This document shows, in pieces, positions 8,857-21,668 of a stretch of 64,000 nt of DNA (position 1 is the stretch's first letter; every line of letters starts with the position of its first letter). The DNA is from Herbaspirillum seropedicae (GTDB lineage Bacteria > Pseudomonadota > Gammaproteobacteria > Burkholderiales > Burkholderiaceae_D). The translations under genes were made by a program, and so were the position numbers. Location: contig NZ_CP011930.1 of the NCBI RefSeq assembly GCF_001040945.1, forward strand, positions 3,219,021-3,283,020, read 5' to 3'. The notes below the pieces were generated by a model. That model saw only the letters and a program-made list of their open reading frames with translations. It did not search any database and was not told where the DNA came from.

Positions 8857-9177
8857 ATGAGCATCACCCTCACTGAAAACGCCGCGCGCCGCGTACACGC
8901 CTTCCTGGCCAAGCGCAGCGCTGTCGGCTTGCGCCTGGCAGTCAAGACCAGCGGCTGCTCCGGCATGGCTTACGCGCTCGAATATGCCGACGTCGCCGAG
9001 CCGCAGGATGTGCGCTTCGAAAGCCATGGCGTGACCGTGCTGATCGATCCCAAGAGCCTGCCCTACCTGGATGGCACCGAGCTGGACTTCGTGCGCGAAG
9101 GGCTCAACGAAGGCTTCAAGTTCAACAATCCCAACGCCAAGAACCAGTGCGGTTGCGGCGAAAGCTTCGCGGTCTAG
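8857..9177 (+). CDS. iscA: IscA, second A-type Fe-S carrier
   Basis: The 106-aa product is classical Isc[16 protein letters not shown] and [11 protein letters not shown] hold the three cysteines. It starts 12 bp after the previous carrier and ends 3 bp before hscA, as in isc operons. The ribosome-binding site is GGAGG. It complements the ErpA-like protein before it. Confidence 0.93.
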   Translation: MSITLTENAARRVHAFLAKRSAVGLRLAVKTSGCSGMAYALEYADVAEPQDVRFESHGVTVLIDPKSLPYLDGTELDFVREGLNEGFKFNNPNAKNQCGCGESFAV

Positions 9178-9180
9178 GCC

Positions 9181-11109
<1,929 letters not shown>

Positions 11110-11160
11110 CTTGATATTCCAACCCTGACCGGGGCCATCCCGGCCACATCGGGAGCTGCC

Positions 11161-11499
11161 ATGCCGCACATCACCGTTCGTCCCCATCCCGTACTGTGCG
11201 CCGAAGGCAGCAGCTTCGATGCGCGCAGCGGCCAGTTCCTGTGCGATGCCTTGCTCAAGAACGGGATCGCGCTGGAGCACGCCTGCGAAAAATCCTGTGC
11301 CTGCTCCACCTGCCATGTGATCGTCCATGAGGGCTACGACTCGCTCGCGCCAGCCGGTGATGATGAAGAAGATCAGCTGGGCCGCGCCTGGGGATTGAGC
11401 GCACAGTCGCGCCTGGCGTGCCAGGTGGTCCTGAGACAGCAGGACCTGGTGATCGAGCTGCCCCTCTACACCGTCAATCTGGCACGCGAACGCGACTGA
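11161..11499 (+). CDS. fdx: Isc-type [2Fe-2S] ferredoxin
   Basis: The 112-aa product has the adrenodoxin-type pattern C-x5-C-x2-C (ACEKSCACSTCHVIV) and a fourth cysteine in RLACQVVL. It supplies electrons for cluster assembly on IscU. It closes the isc operon; the next operon starts from a separate sigma54 promoter about 140 bp downstream. Confidence 0.92.
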   Translation: MPHITVRPHPVLCAEGSSFDARSGQFLCDALLKNGIALEHACEKSCACSTCHVIVHEGYDSLAPAGDDEEDQLGRAWGLSAQSRLACQVVLRQQDLVIELPLYTVNLARERD

Positions 11500-11642
11500 G
11501 GGCCGCGTGGTGCGCCCAGCCGGCGAGGCCTGACAAGACACGACAAACACGACAAAAGTGACAAGGGTAGCGGACTACCGAAAAACACCAGGCGAGTCAC
11601 TTATCTCATTGATTTTTAATGGATTTATTTTGCAAGTCTGAT

Positions 11643-11658
11643 TGGCACATGAATTGCT
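11643..11658 (+). promoter_or_regulatory. -24/-12 sigma54 promoter of nifV-nifW-fixABCX
   Basis: TGGCACATGAATTGCT is a near-consensus -24/-12 element, 50 bp upstream of the nifV start. I could not find a perfect TGT-N10-ACA site in the 140 bp before it. Confidence 0.85.
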
Positions 11659-11708
11659 AAATCAGGATCAGAAGACATTTTTCGTATCGCATTGCCGGAG
11701 AATCCGAG

Positions 11709-12839
11709 ATGGTCACAATCAATGACACTACCCTGCGCGACGGCGAACAGACTGCCGGTGTTGCCTTCACTGCGGAAGAAAAAATCGACATCGCGCGCGC
11801 CCTCGACGAGATCGGCGTGCCGGAGATGGAAATCGGCATTCCCATCATGGGCCAGGCCGAAATCGAGGTGATCCAGGCCATCGCCGCGCTGCCCCTGCGC
11901 AGCAAGACCATGGTATGGGGCCGCATGTGCGAAGCCGACCTGGCTGCCGCCGCGCGCTGCAACGCCGATATCGTCAACCTGTCCATGCCGGTGTCGGACA
12001 TCCATATCCAGCACAAGCTGCAACGCGACCGCGACTGGGTGCTGGCGCAGATCCGGCATTTCCTGCCCAAGGCACTGGACCTGGGCATGGAGGTTTGCCT
12101 CGGTGGCGAGGATTCCTCCCGGGCCGACCTGGACTTCATGTTGCGGGTGATCGAGACGGCCCAGGCCGCCGGCGCCCGGCGCTTCCGCTTTGCCGATACG
12201 CTGGGGCTGCTTGATCCCTTTGCGACTTATGAAGTGATCCGCCAGTTGCGCCAGGAAGTCGACATCGAACTGGAAATGCACGCCCACAACGACCTGGGCC
12301 TGGCCACGGCCAACACCCTGGCCGCCATCAATGCCGGCGCCAGCCACGTCAACACCACTGTCAACGGTCTGGGCGAGCGCGCGGGCAATGCGCCGCTGGA
12401 AGAAGTGGTGATGGGCTTGCGCCATCTGCATGGCATCGAGACCCAGGTCGATACACGTTCTCTTCCGGCCATTTCCAGGCTGGTGGCCAAGGCCTCCGGC
12501 AAGGCGGTGGCGCCCAACAAGAGCATCGTCGGCGAAGCCGTGTTCACGCATGAATCGGGTATCCACGTGGACGGCCTGCTCAAGAACCCGGCCAACTATG
12601 AACACTTCAGCCCGGCCGAACTGGGCCGCAGCCATCACATCGTGCTGGGCAAGCATTCCGGCTCGCGCGGCGTCAAGGATGCCTTCGCCAAGATGGGGAT
12701 ACTGCTCTCGGATAGCCAGGCGCAAGCCATGCTCATGCGCATCCGTGATCACACCATGGTGGCCAAGGCGGCGCCCAGCGAAGATGAGCTTACGCGTTTC
12801 TTCCTGGAAAGTGGCGCCTGTGCGGCCAGCCAGATGTAA
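11709..12839 (+). CDS. nifV: Homocitrate synthase NifV
   Basis: The 376-aa product is a DRE-TIM metallolyase: [17 protein letters not shown] carries the catalytic Arg-Asp, [16 protein letters not shown] the HxH metal ligands, and [17 protein letters not shown] the family signature. It condenses acetyl-CoA with 2-oxoglutarate to homocitrate, the organic ligand of FeMo-co. It heads an operon with nifW and fixABCX. Confidence 0.93.
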   Translation: MVTINDTTLRDGEQTAGVAFTAEEKIDIARALDEIGVPEMEIGIPIMGQAEIEVIQAIAALPLRSKTMVWGRMCEADLAAAARCNADIVNLSMPVSDIHIQHKLQRDRDWVLAQIRHFLPKALDLGMEVCLGGEDSSRADLDFMLRVIETAQAAGARRFRFADTLGLLDPFATYEVIRQLRQEVDIELEMHAHNDLGLATANTLAAINAGASHVNTTVNGLGERAGNAPLEEVVMGLRHLHGIETQVDTRSLPAISRLVAKASGKAVAPNKSIVGEAVFTHESGIHVDGLLKNPANYEHFSPAELGRSHHIVLGKHSGSRGVKDAFAKMGILLSDSQAQAMLMRIRDHTMVAKAAPSEDELTRFFLESGACAASQM

Positions 12840-12906
12840 GCATTTCGGTTCGCCCGTTCCCGCGCGCTGCGCCTGTGTTCCTCTCAACCCAGAAAGAGAG
12901 CCCGTC

Positions 12907-13236
12907 ATGCTGACCTTGGCCGAAAAACTGAAGCAACTGTCCGCCGCCGAAGAGTTCCTCGATTTCTTCGGGGTGCCTTACCAGCAAGCGGTCGTGAACG
13001 TCAATCGCCTGCACATCTTGAAGCGCTTCTACCAGTACATGCGCCAGGAGCGCGGGCTGGATGAGCTGGACGAGGTGGAGATGTTCAAGAAGCTGCGTGC
13101 CATGCTGGCCGCAGCCTATGACGACTTCGTCCATTCCACGCCAGCACAGGAAAAAGTGTTCAAGGTTTTCCAGGATGCCCACGGCAAGTCGGTATCGCTG
13201 GAGATGCTGCGCATGTCCCTGCCGGCCAAGGCTTGA
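12907..13236 (+). CDS. nifW: Nitrogenase-stabilising protein NifW
   Basis: The 109-aa product matches NifW (LSAAEEFLDFFGVPYQQAVV, VNRLHILKRFYQYM). NifW binds the MoFe protein during maturation and helps protect it from oxygen. The ATG at 12907 follows an AGAGAG site. Its length is normal for the family. Confidence 0.92.
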   Translation: MLTLAEKLKQLSAAEEFLDFFGVPYQQAVVNVNRLHILKRFYQYMRQERGLDELDEVEMFKKLRAMLAAAYDDFVHSTPAQEKVFKVFQDAHGKSVSLEMLRMSLPAKA

Positions 13237-13258
13237 GCTTGCCCTTTTGGAGAACACC

Positions 13259-14104
13259 ATGCATATCGTCGTTTGTATCAAGCAAGTACCCGATAGCGCC
13301 CAGATCCGCGTGCATCCGGTCACCAACACCATCATGCGCCAGGGTGTGCCGGCCATCATCAACCCCTACGACTTGTTTTCGCTGGAAGAAGCCCTGCGTA
13401 TCAAGGACCAGGTCGGCGGGCGGGTGACGGTGTTGACCATGGGGCCGCCGCAGGCGGAGGCAGCGCTGCGCAAATGCATTTCCTTCGGCGCCGATGACGC
13501 CATCCTGGTGACCGACCGCGCCTTTGCCGGTGCCGACACGCTGGCCACGTCCTATGCGCTGGCCTCCGCTATCCAGCGCATCTCGCAAGACCAGGCAGTC
13601 GATCTGGTCCTGGCCGGCAAGCAGACCATCGACGGCGATACGGCCCAGGTCGGCCCGGGCATCGCCAAGCGGCTCGATCTGCAATTGCTGACCTATGTCT
13701 CCAAGATCGTGTCATTGGACCCGATTGCGCGCGAAATCGTCATCCAGCGCCGTGCCGAAGGCGGGGTGCAGGTGCTCCAGACCCGGCTGCCCTGCCTCAT
13801 CACCATGCTCGAAGGCAGCAACGAGATGCGCTTTGCCACCATGGAAAACATGTTCCGCGCCGCCCGCCATCCGATCCGTACCTGGGACCGTACCGCTGCC
13901 GGCATCGAGGACATCAGCAAGATCGGCTTGAAGGGCTCGCCCACCGTGGTGAGCAAGGTGTTTGCGCCCAAGCCCAATGCGCGCCGTGCCGAGATCATCA
14001 CGGCCGAAGGCGACGAAGCGCGCGACCTGGCGGTCACCCTGGTCGGCAAGCTCTTCACGCAACACCCGAAACTGGGTGAGGCCATTGCCAGGAAGGTCGC
14101 TTGA
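13259..14104 (+). CDS. fixA: Electron-transfer flavoprotein beta subunit FixA
   Basis: The 281-aa product is an EtfB-family protein ([40 protein letters not shown]). With FixB, FixC and FixX it forms the electron-bifurcating complex that uses NADH to reduce quinone and a low-potential ferredoxin for nitrogenase. The start ATG has a GGAGAAC site. The operon order fixABCX follows without a break. Confidence 0.93.
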   Translation: MHIVVCIKQVPDSAQIRVHPVTNTIMRQGVPAIINPYDLFSLEEALRIKDQVGGRVTVLTMGPPQAEAALRKCISFGADDAILVTDRAFAGADTLATSYALASAIQRISQDQAVDLVLAGKQTIDGDTAQVGPGIAKRLDLQLLTYVSKIVSLDPIAREIVIQRRAEGGVQVLQTRLPCLITMLEGSNEMRFATMENMFRAARHPIRTWDRTAAGIEDISKIGLKGSPTVVSKVFAPKPNARRAEIITAEGDEARDLAVTLVGKLFTQHPKLGEAIARKVA

Positions 14105-14135
14105 TCCACCCCACATCGATTCTACGAGGCACAGC

Positions 14136-15230
14136 ATGAACCAAGAGAAACCTGCTCCAGAGCGCAAAGGCGGCAAGGGAAAATACGAACTGGACGAACG
14201 CCTCAAGGCCTATCAAGGCGTTTGGGTATTCATCGAACACGAGCGCGGCGAAGTCCATCCGGTCTCCTGGGAGCTGCTGGGCGAAGGCCGCAAGCTGGCC
14301 GACCAGCTCGGCGTGTCACTCTCGGGCGTGGTATTGGGTGCGCCCGACCTGGCGACCCGCCAGTTCTGCGAACAGGCGTTCCACCATGGTGCCGATAGCT
14401 GTTACCTGATGGCCGACCCTACCCTGTCGGCCTATCGTAACCAGCCCTTCACCAAGGGCCTTACCGATCTGGTCAACCGCTATCAGCCGGAAATCCTGCT
14501 GCTGGGAGCGACCGCGCAAGGGCGCGACCTGGCCGGCAGTGTCGCCACCACGCTCAAGACCGGCCTGACTGCCGACTGCACCGGGCTCACCATCGACATG
14601 GAAAACCGCAGCATGGCGGCATCGCGTCCGACCTTTGGCGGCAGCCTGCTGTGTACCATCCTGACGCTGAACTACCGGCCGCAGATGGCCACCGTGCGGC
14701 CGCGCGTGATGGCCATGCCGGAGCCCGACCGCAGCCGCAGCGGCCAGATCATCGAACACCCGCTGTGCCTGGTCGAGAGCGACATCATCACCAAGGTACT
14801 CGAATACATTCCCGACAATCAGCAGGACAAGCCACAGCTACCCTTTGCCGACATCATCGTGGCCGGTGGACGCGGCATGAAGCGGGCCGAGAATTTCCAG
14901 CTGATCTGGGACCTGGCCATGGTGCTGGGGGCCGAGGTGGGAGCCACGCGTCCGGTGGTGCAAGCCAACTGGGTCCAGGCCGAGCGCCAGGTCGGACAAT
15001 CCGGCAAGACCGTGCGGCCCAAGCTGTATATCGCGGCCGGTATCTCGGGCGCCATCCAGCACCGTGTCGGCATGGCCGATTCGGACGTGATCATTGCCAT
15101 CAACAGTGATCCCAACGCCCCCATCTTCGATTTCGCCAGCTACGGCATCGTCGGGAACGCCATGACCATCCTGCCGGCCTTGACCGAGGCCTTCCGTCAA
15201 CAACTGACCACGATGCGCATGGCGAGCTGA
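14136..15230 (+). CDS. fixB: Electron-transfer flavoprotein alpha subunit FixB
   Basis: The 364-aa product is EtfA-like, with the FAD-binding C-terminal domain readable as [20 protein letters not shown], then [20 protein letters not shown] and [21 protein letters not shown] charged lysine-rich N-terminus (residues 1-20) precedes the fold. It pairs with FixA. Confidence 0.93.
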   Translation: MNQEKPAPERKGGKGKYELDERLKAYQGVWVFIEHERGEVHPVSWELLGEGRKLADQLGVSLSGVVLGAPDLATRQFCEQAFHHGADSCYLMADPTLSAYRNQPFTKGLTDLVNRYQPEILLLGATAQGRDLAGSVATTLKTGLTADCTGLTIDMENRSMAASRPTFGGSLLCTILTLNYRPQMATVRPRVMAMPEPDRSRSGQIIEHPLCLVESDIITKVLEYIPDNQQDKPQLPFADIIVAGGRGMKRAENFQLIWDLAMVLGAEVGATRPVVQANWVQAERQVGQSGKTVRPKLYIAAGISGAIQHRVGMADSDVIIAINSDPNAPIFDFASYGIVGNAMTILPALTEAFRQQLTTMRMAS

Positions 15231-15250
15231 GCCACAACAGGGAGAACAGC

Positions 15251-16549
15251 ATGACTGAAAAATTCGATGCCATCGTAGTCGGCGCCGGCCCCTCCGGCAA
15301 TGCCTGCGCCTACACCATGGCCAAGGCCGGACTGAAGGTGCTGCAGATCGAACGGGGGGAATATCCCGGCTCCAAGAACGTGCAAGGCGCCATCCTTTAC
15401 TCGGATGCGCTGGAACGGATCATTCCGGACTTTCGTGAGGACGCGCCGCTGGAGCGCCACATCATTGAGCAGCGCATGTGGGTGCTCGACGACCAGTCCT
15501 TCATCGGTGGCCACTACCGCTCGGAAGACTTCAACAAGCCGCCCTACAACCGCTACACCATCATCCGCGCCCAGTTCGACAAATGGTTTTCGCAGAAGGT
15601 GCAAGAGGCTGGCGCCCTGCTGATCTGCGAGACCACCGTGACCGATCTGCTCATGGATGGTCAGCGCGTCGTGGGCGTGCAGACCGATCGCGTGGGCGGC
15701 TCGATCTATGCCGACATCGTGGTGCTGGCCGATGGCGTCAATTCGGTGCTGGCCCGCAAGGCCGGCTTTCGCCCCGAGCTCGATCCGGCCGAGGTGGCGC
15801 TGGCGGTCAAAGAAATCCATTTCATGCCCGAAGAGACCATCGCCAGCCGCTTCAACGTCAGCGGCGATGCCGGCGTGGTCATCGAAATGATCGGCAAGAT
15901 CACCAAGGGCATGATGGGTACCGGCTTCCTCTACACCAACCGCGACTCGGTGACTATCGGCGTGGGCTGCATGTTGTCCGACCTCAAACGACAGAAATGC
16001 TCGCCCTACCAACTGCTGGAAGACATGAAGGCCCATCCGGCTATCGCTCCCTTGCTCGAAGGCGGAGAAATGAAGGAGTATGCAGCCCACCTCATTCCCG
16101 AGGGCGGCTACCACTCCATTCCCTGCCTCTATGGCAGTGGCTGGATCGTCGTCGGCGACTCCGGCATGTTCGTCAACGCGGTACATCGTGAAGGGTCCAA
16201 CCTTGCCATGACCAGCGGTCGCCTGGCAGCCGAAACCGTGATCGCCCTGCGTGCCGAAGGGCTGCCCCTGACCGAACGCAACCTGGCGCGCTACCGCACC
16301 GCGCTCAACGAAAGCTTCGTCATCAAGGACCTGAAGAAATACCGCGCCCTGCCCGGCATCTTCCACCGCAACCCGCACCTGCTGAGCACCTATCCCGAAC
16401 TGCTCAATCAGGCCGCGCACCACATGCTCAAGGTCGACGGGACCGACAAGAAATCCAAGGAACGAGACATCCGGCGCAGCTTCACCCAGCGGCGCTCCTT
16501 ATTCGGATTGGTGGGTGATGCCTACAAAATGTGGAGGGCTTTCGAATGA
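15251..16549 (+). CDS. fixC: FixC, ETF-quinone oxidoreductase-like flavoprotein
   Basis: The 432-aa product begins with a Rossmann FAD motif ([20 protein letters not shown]) and continues with the ETF-QO/FixC segments ([36 protein letters not shown]). It is the quinone-reducing part of the FixABCX bifurcation complex. Its stop codon overlaps the fixX start by 4 bp (ATGA), indicating translational coupling. Confidence 0.93.
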   Translation: MTEKFDAIVVGAGPSGNACAYTMAKAGLKVLQIERGEYPGSKNVQGAILYSDALERIIPDFREDAPLERHIIEQRMWVLDDQSFIGGHYRSEDFNKPPYNRYTIIRAQFDKWFSQKVQEAGALLICETTVTDLLMDGQRVVGVQTDRVGGSIYADIVVLADGVNSVLARKAGFRPELDPAEVALAVKEIHFMPEETIASRFNVSGDAGVVIEMIGKITKGMMGTGFLYTNRDSVTIGVGCMLSDLKRQKCSPYQLLEDMKAHPAIAPLLEGGEMKEYAAHLIPEGGYHSIPCLYGSGWIVVGDSGMFVNAVHREGSNLAMTSGRLAAETVIALRAEGLPLTERNLARYRTALNESFVIKDLKKYRALPGIFHRNPHLLSTYPELLNQAAHHMLKVDGTDKKSKERDIRRSFTQRRSLFGLVGDAYKMWRAFE

Positions 16550-16839
16550 GCACGTCCAAGGTCGAGGAAAAACTGTTCCAGAACCGCTACAAGATCGACA
16601 GCGGCCGTCCGCACATCGCCATCAAGAACCAGTCGGTATGCGCCGATCAATGCAAGACCCAGCAATGCCTGACTTGCTGCCCGGCCGGTTGCTATACCGC
16701 CGAAGGCGGGGGCCAGATCCTGCTGACCACCGATGGCTGCCTGGAATGCGGCACCTGCCGCGTGATCTGCACCGAACATCGCAACGTGGCCTGGGAATAT
16801 CCACGTGGCGGCTATGGCATCCTGTTCAAGTTCGGCTGA
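16546..16839 (+). CDS. fixX: FixX ferredoxin-like protein
   Basis: The 97-aa product is cysteine-rich ([20 protein letters not shown] and [15 protein letters not shown]), typical of FixX and of the Fe-S domain of ETF-QO. It carries the Fe-S cluster(s) of FixABCX. I chose the ATG overlapping the fixC stop, with a GGAGGG site upstream; an ATG 15 bp earlier is also possible. Confidence 0.92.
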   Translation: MSTSKVEEKLFQNRYKIDSGRPHIAIKNQSVCADQCKTQQCLTCCPAGCYTAEGGGQILLTTDGCLECGTCRVICTEHRNVAWEYPRGGYGILFKFG

Positions 16840-16920
16840 GGGCCGCCATGGCGAATGGCCGCATCGCCAGTACGGCTGCGACCTTCCCGTGCGATCAAGA
16901 ATCAAGCGGCTGCATCATGT

Positions 16921-18039
16921 CTATAACAAGGCCACCGACTTGATCTGTGCCCATACCGGCTGGCCCGCCACCAGCGCGAGTTGATCGCAGGAACGCCGCG
17001 TGATGCGCGCCAGCAGTTGCTCGCCGCCGGCATCCAGCACGGCCAGCACATGGGCTGGATGCTGCGCTGGCGCTAGTTTCAGTACCGTGGCCGACAGCCG
17101 GTTGAGGATGCTGCTGTCATGGCTGGGGCTCAAGGCCAGGCTGACGTCGCGCGCATGGATCTGCAGCCGCACCGACTGACCGACCGGCAATTCCCGGCGC
17201 GGCACGAAGATCTCGCCACCGGCCAGCACCAGGCGGGTCAGGTGATAGGTCTCGTCATGGGCGGCGACCTTGGCCTCGATCACCGCCCCGGCATCCTCGG
17301 CATGGGCCAGGGGCAGATCCAGTCGCGACAGCAGCGTGGTCAGAGGGCCACTGGCCAGGCAGCGGCCTTGCCGCATCAATACCAGCGTATCGGCCAGACG
17401 CGCGATTTCCTCGGGATGGTGGCTGATGTAGAGGATGGGAATGGCCAGCTCGTCGCGCAGGCGTTCCAGGTAAGGCAGGATATCGCGCTTGCGGTCGTTG
17501 TCCAGCGCGGCCATCGGTTCGTCCATGAGCAACAGGCGCGGTGCCGTGAACAGGGCGCGCGCGATGGCTACGCGCTGACGCTCGCCGCCCGACAGGGCCG
17601 AGGGCATGGACTGCAGCAACGCAGCGATGCCTAGCAGGTCGATGATCTTCTGGCGTGACGCGGCGCTGGACACGGCCCCGCTGCGACGCGCACCATAATC
17701 CAGATTGCGGCTCACCGACAGATGCGGCAACAGGCTGGCCTCCTGGAATACATATCCGAGCGCGCGCCGATGGGTCGGCAAAAAATACTGGCGCTGAGAA
17801 TCTTGCCAGACCTCGCCGTTGACCTCCAGATAACCTCGGCTCGGACGCAGCAGGCCCGCCATGCAGCGCAGGAAGGTGGTCTTGCCGCAGCCGGAGGGTC
17901 CGCTCAAGGCGCTTACGCCCTGTCCCGGCAATGTCAGATCCAGGTCAAGCTGGAACTCGCCTGCGCCACCATAGCCATAGGCCATCTTCGCGATGATCCC
18001 GGGCTGTGCGATGCTGGGTCCAACCATGGCTTGCTTCAT
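16921..18039 (-). CDS. modC: Molybdate ABC transporter ATP-binding protein ModC
   Basis: The 372-aa product has Walker A ([17 protein letters not shown]), ABC signature ([15 protein letters not shown]), Walker B ([12 protein letters not shown]) and the H-loop ([10 protein letters not shown]), followed by a C-terminal Mop domain (about residues 295-370) typical of ModC. It energises molybdate uptake. It is last in the operon reading nifQ-modA-modB-modC and overlaps modB by 4 bp. It converges on fixX with about 80 bp between. Confidence 0.92.
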   Translation of the reverse strand: MKQAMVGPSIAQPGIIAKMAYGYGGAGEFQLDLDLTLPGQGVSALSGPSGCGKTTFLRCMAGLLRPSRGYLEVNGEVWQDSQRQYFLPTHRRALGYVFQEASLLPHLSVSRNLDYGARRSGAVSSAASRQKIIDLLGIAALLQSMPSALSGGERQRVAIARALFTAPRLLLMDEPMAALDNDRKRDILPYLERLRDELAIPILYISHHPEEIARLADTLVLMRQGRCLASGPLTTLLSRLDLPLAHAEDAGAVIEAKVAAHDETYHLTRLVLAGGEIFVPRRELPVGQSVRLQIHARDVSLALSPSHDSSILNRLSATVLKLAPAQHPAHVLAVLDAGGEQLLARITRRSCDQLALVAGQPVWAQIKSVALL

Positions 18040-18788
18040 GTCGTCCTCCTGGTGGCATCGCCGGATTGTGCCGTCGCTTCCTGCGGTGCGCGGCCACTCT
18101 TGCCTGCCTTGAGCCTGGTCTTGCCGGCACGCCCCAGACGCATCATCACCAACAGCACAAGGAAGGAAAACACCAGCATCGCGCCCGCCAGGCGGTGCGC
18201 CTGGGCGTATTCGAAGGCTTCCACGTGGTCATAGATCTGCATCGACAAGACCCGTGTCTTGCCGGGGATGTTGCCGCCGATCATCAGCACCACGCCGAAC
18301 TCGCCCACGGTATGGGCAAAACCGAGTACCGCTGCCGTCAGGAAGCCCGGCCCGGCCAAGGGTACGGCCACGGTAAAAAAAGCATCCAGCGGCGAGGCGC
18401 GCAAGGTGGCCGCTACTTCCATGGGCCTTTCGCCCACGGCCTCGAAGGCGTTCTGCAAGGGTTGGACCACGAAGGGCATCGAATAGAGCAGCGAGGCCAG
18501 CACCAGTCCGCCAAAACTGAAGGGCAGCAAGCCCAGCCCCAATGCCTGGGTGAGCTGGCCCACCGGCCCTTGCGGTCCCATGAGCACCAACAGATAGAAC
18601 CCCAGCACGGCCGGCGGCAATACCAGCGGCAAGGCCACGACTGCGGCCACCCCATGGCGCCAGCCCGAGCGCGTGCGTGCCAGCCACCAGGCCAGCGGGG
18701 TACCCAGCAACAGCAGCAGCACCGTGACGATGCTGGCCAGGCTCAGTGTCAGGCGCACCGCGCTCCAGTCTTCGGCGGTCAACCACAT
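18036..18788 (-). CDS. modB: Molybdate ABC transporter permease ModB
   Basis: The 250-aa product is an inner-membrane permease with about five hydrophobic spans ([20 protein letters not shown] first) and an EAA-type loop ([20 protein letters not shown]). I chose the ATG at 18788 ([11 protein letters not shown]), which fits ModB; an ATG at 18824 would add 12 residues overlapping modA. It forms the membrane channel with ModA and ModC. Confidence 0.9.
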   Translation of the reverse strand: MWLTAEDWSAVRLTLSLASIVTVLLLLLGTPLAWWLARTRSGWRHGVAAVVALPLVLPPAVLGFYLLVLMGPQGPVGQLTQALGLGLLPFSFGGLVLASLLYSMPFVVQPLQNAFEAVGERPMEVAATLRASPLDAFFTVAVPLAGPGFLTAAVLGFAHTVGEFGVVLMIGGNIPGKTRVLSMQIYDHVEAFEYAQAHRLAGAMLVFSFLVLLVMMRLGRAGKTRLKAGKSGRAPQEATAQSGDATRRTT

Positions 18789-18795
18789 GGCTGGC

Positions 18796-19587
<792 letters not shown>

Positions 19588-19598
19588 TCAGCGCCAGC

Positions 19599-20198
19599 TC
19601 AGTTCAAGCCGAGCAATGGATTGGCGTCTTCCGGACCGAAGCACTTGAGGTAATCGGAACAATTGCCGCAGCTGGGGGCCTGGCACAGCACCAGCCCTTC
19701 GCGTTCGCACAATTGCCGATAGAAGAACTTCTTCCACTTCATGTCGCTGACGTTGCGCTCGGCCAGGACGGAAAAGTAATGACTGATCAGCCGTGACAGG
19801 GCCGTGCGGTTGGGCAAGCCCATGTCTTGCCAGAGATGCTTGGATCCCATGCAGGCCGTGGCGACGGCGTGGGCCAGCCAGGTACTTTCCTGGTCGTCGT
19901 AGGTACGGCAATCCATCAGCATGGCCAGCAGGTCATCGAATTCGTCGATCGGTGGCGGCGCACAGGCTTCACCGGACAGTGCACTGCGGGCGCCATACAG
20001 AGGCGCCGTCAACTCCGGAAAATAGCGCTCACGCAAGGCCGCCAGGGCCTCGGCATCGAGGGCGGCGATGGGTACGTCATAGGGGGCCGGACGATGATCG
20101 GCCAGTGCGATCAGGCCGGCAAAGGCCAGCGTCACCACATGGTCCGGGTCGCGCGCTGCTTCCATCAATTCCACATAACCTGCCTGGCTGTAGCTCAT
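19599..20198 (-). CDS. nifQ: Molybdenum donor protein NifQ
   Basis: The 199-aa product ends with the NifQ cysteine pattern C-x4-C-x2-C-x5-C (QAPSCGNCSDYLKC with the preceding LCEREGLVLC). NifQ carries a Mo-Fe-S cluster that supplies Mo to NifEN. The ATG at 20198 has a strong GGAGG site; the longer frame to 20330 would overlap the ferredoxin gene and is rejected. modABC follows. Confidence 0.92.
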   Translation of the reverse strand: MSYSQAGYVELMEAARDPDHVVTLAFAGLIALADHRPAPYDVPIAALDAEALAALRERYFPELTAPLYGARSALSGEACAPPPIDEFDDLLAMLMDCRTYDDQESTWLAHAVATACMGSKHLWQDMGLPNRTALSRLISHYFSVLAERNVSDMKWKKFFYRQLCEREGLVLCQAPSCGNCSDYLKCFGPEDANPLLGLN

Positions 20199-20257
20199 TT
20201 TGGGGCCTCCTGGGTCGGTGTCAGAGAACGAAAAAAGCTTCAAAGGGAAATGGACGA

Positions 20258-20563
20258 TCAGACCTGCGCGCTCCCATGGGTGTAGCACTTCTTGGGACAA
20301 ATCCGTGAGCAGGCCTCGCAACCGATGCAATTGTCACGGTTGGCGATGGTCATGATCTTTCTTTCGTACTCCTCATCCTCGTCATCATCAGGATCGACCG
20401 CGATGCGCTGCCCCTCGTCATTGATACCGACCAGGGCCAGCACGTCGCGGCCGCATACCTTGAAGCAACGGCCACAGCCGATGCATTTGTCTTCATTGAT
20501 CTGGCCGACGAACTGGGGCGTCCAGTCGGCACCGCCGGGAAGCTTGACCGTGAATGTCGTCAT
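20258..20563 (-). CDS. Nif-specific ferredoxin III (2[4Fe-4S])
   Basis: The 101-aa product has two clusters of four cysteines: [16 protein letters not shown] and [19 protein letters not shown]. An acidic stretch ([13 protein letters not shown]) separates them, as in the nif-linked ferredoxin III family. It probably carries electrons for cofactor synthesis or nitrogenase. It overlaps the upstream small gene by 4 bp. Confidence 0.9.
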   Translation of the reverse strand: MTTFTVKLPGGADWTPQFVGQINEDKCIGCGRCFKVCGRDVLALVGINDEGQRIAVDPDDDEDEEYERKIMTIANRDNCIGCEACSRICPKKCYTHGSAQV

Positions 20564-20766
20564 GGCTGTCTTTCCTTCTCATCCTCAAGTGCGCGCCGTG
20601 CCTGGGCCAGCGCGGCATGGGCGTCATAGGCCTTTTGCGCGACCTCCAGGATCTTTTCCCAGCCGGTCGGCAAATCCTCGGACAGATCGTGCAAATCCAT
20701 CTTCAAGGCGGTGGCCTGCTGGTTGAGCTTCTTGACTAGCGCCTTGAGCGCTTCCCTGTCCTGCAT
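20560..20766 (-). CDS. Small NifX-associated protein (DUF683/CCE_0567-like)
   Basis: The 68-aa product is almost all helix ([20 protein letters not shown], then [18 protein letters not shown]). It matches from memory the small coiled protein found next to the DUF269 gene in many nif clusters. Some family members bind metal. Its function in nitrogen fixation is not settled. Confidence 0.85.
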   Translation of the reverse strand: MQDREALKALVKKLNQQATALKMDLHDLSEDLPTGWEKILEVAQKAYDAHAALAQARRALEDEKERQP

Positions 20767-20792
20767 ATCCGTTCTCCTTGTGGCCGATGCCC

Positions 20793-21263
20793 TCAGCCGT
20801 AATTGACCACTTCGGGGAACTGCCGGATCATCTCGACCCCGGCCGTGACGATCTTGTCGCCCTCCTCGGCCAGCTTGTCCACGCTCTCGAAGCCGAAGCG
20901 ATGCACATCCCGCAAGTGCTTGTTGACCACCACCAGGCGCCCGGCCATGAGCACCATGCGTCCGAAGCCCTCATGCGACATCTTCATCATCGGCGTGGCG
21001 ATGCTGCCGGTCTGGCGCTCGATCGCCAGCCCCACGGCGTTGTAGAACAGTTCCAGGCGCCACAGGGTTTCAGGATCGGGGTCGCCGATGATGGGAATCT
21101 CGCGGCGCTGCTCGCGCGTGATGATGTAGGGTGCCAGCAGGTCGGCGTTGCTCTTGCCGTCCCAGGCGCCATGGGTATCCTGCGCCCGCCATTGCTTGAT
21201 GAGCTCCTGCACGAATGGGCTGTCAATGGCGGCCGGGGCCTCTTGAGTGGCGATGGCAGTCAT
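20793..21263 (-). CDS. NifX-associated protein (DUF269)
   Basis: The 156-aa product fits the NifX-associated family: [40 protein letters not shown] and [20 protein letters not shown] are typical segments. It is always found near nifENX. The role is thought to lie in FeMo-co synthesis, without a proven reaction. Confidence 0.9.
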   Translation of the reverse strand: MTAIATQEAPAAIDSPFVQELIKQWRAQDTHGAWDGKSNADLLAPYIITREQRREIPIIGDPDPETLWRLELFYNAVGLAIERQTGSIATPMMKMSHEGFGRMVLMAGRLVVVNKHLRDVHRFGFESVDKLAEEGDKIVTAGVEMIRQFPEVVNYG

Positions 21264-21266
21264 GGT

Positions 21267-21668
21267 TCACACTTCCTCTTCAAAGTTGATGTCGCGTTCC
21301 TGGCCCTTTTGCATGGCCTTGCGCAGCCACGGTGCTGGTGTGCCCTTGAGCACTTCCTGCAGCTTGTCGAGGATGTCCAGGATAGGTTCGGCCTGCGCCA
21401 CCTTGACCGGGTGGATACGGTTGGCCACCACCCGCGCCGCGCCCGAGCCACCGATGGCGGCGACATACAGAATGGCGCAATCCTTGATGGCCTCGATCTT
21501 GGGGGCCAGCTTGTCTTCGTCGCCGTCCTCCTTGAGGTCGCCGTCGAAGCTGTGCGTCTGCACGAAGCTGTAGCCATTGGGCCAGACCTCGAACACCGCC
21601 AGGTTCTTGGCCCAGCCGAAATGCGCATCCACGCGTTGCAGATCCTGGGTTGCAAATGCCACTTTCAT
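21267..21668 (-). CDS. nifX: FeMo-co precursor carrier NifX
   Basis: The 133-aa product is a NifX/NafY-type fold (MKVAFATQDLQRVDAHFGWA, CAILYVAAIGGSGAARVVAN). NifX holds NifB-co and the VK cluster between NifB and NifEN. The start overlaps the nifN stop by 4 bp. Confidence 0.92.
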   Translation of the reverse strand: MKVAFATQDLQRVDAHFGWAKNLAVFEVWPNGYSFVQTHSFDGDLKEDGDEDKLAPKIEAIKDCAILYVAAIGGSGAARVVANRIHPVKVAQAEPILDILDKLQEVLKGTPAPWLRKAMQKGQERDINFEEEV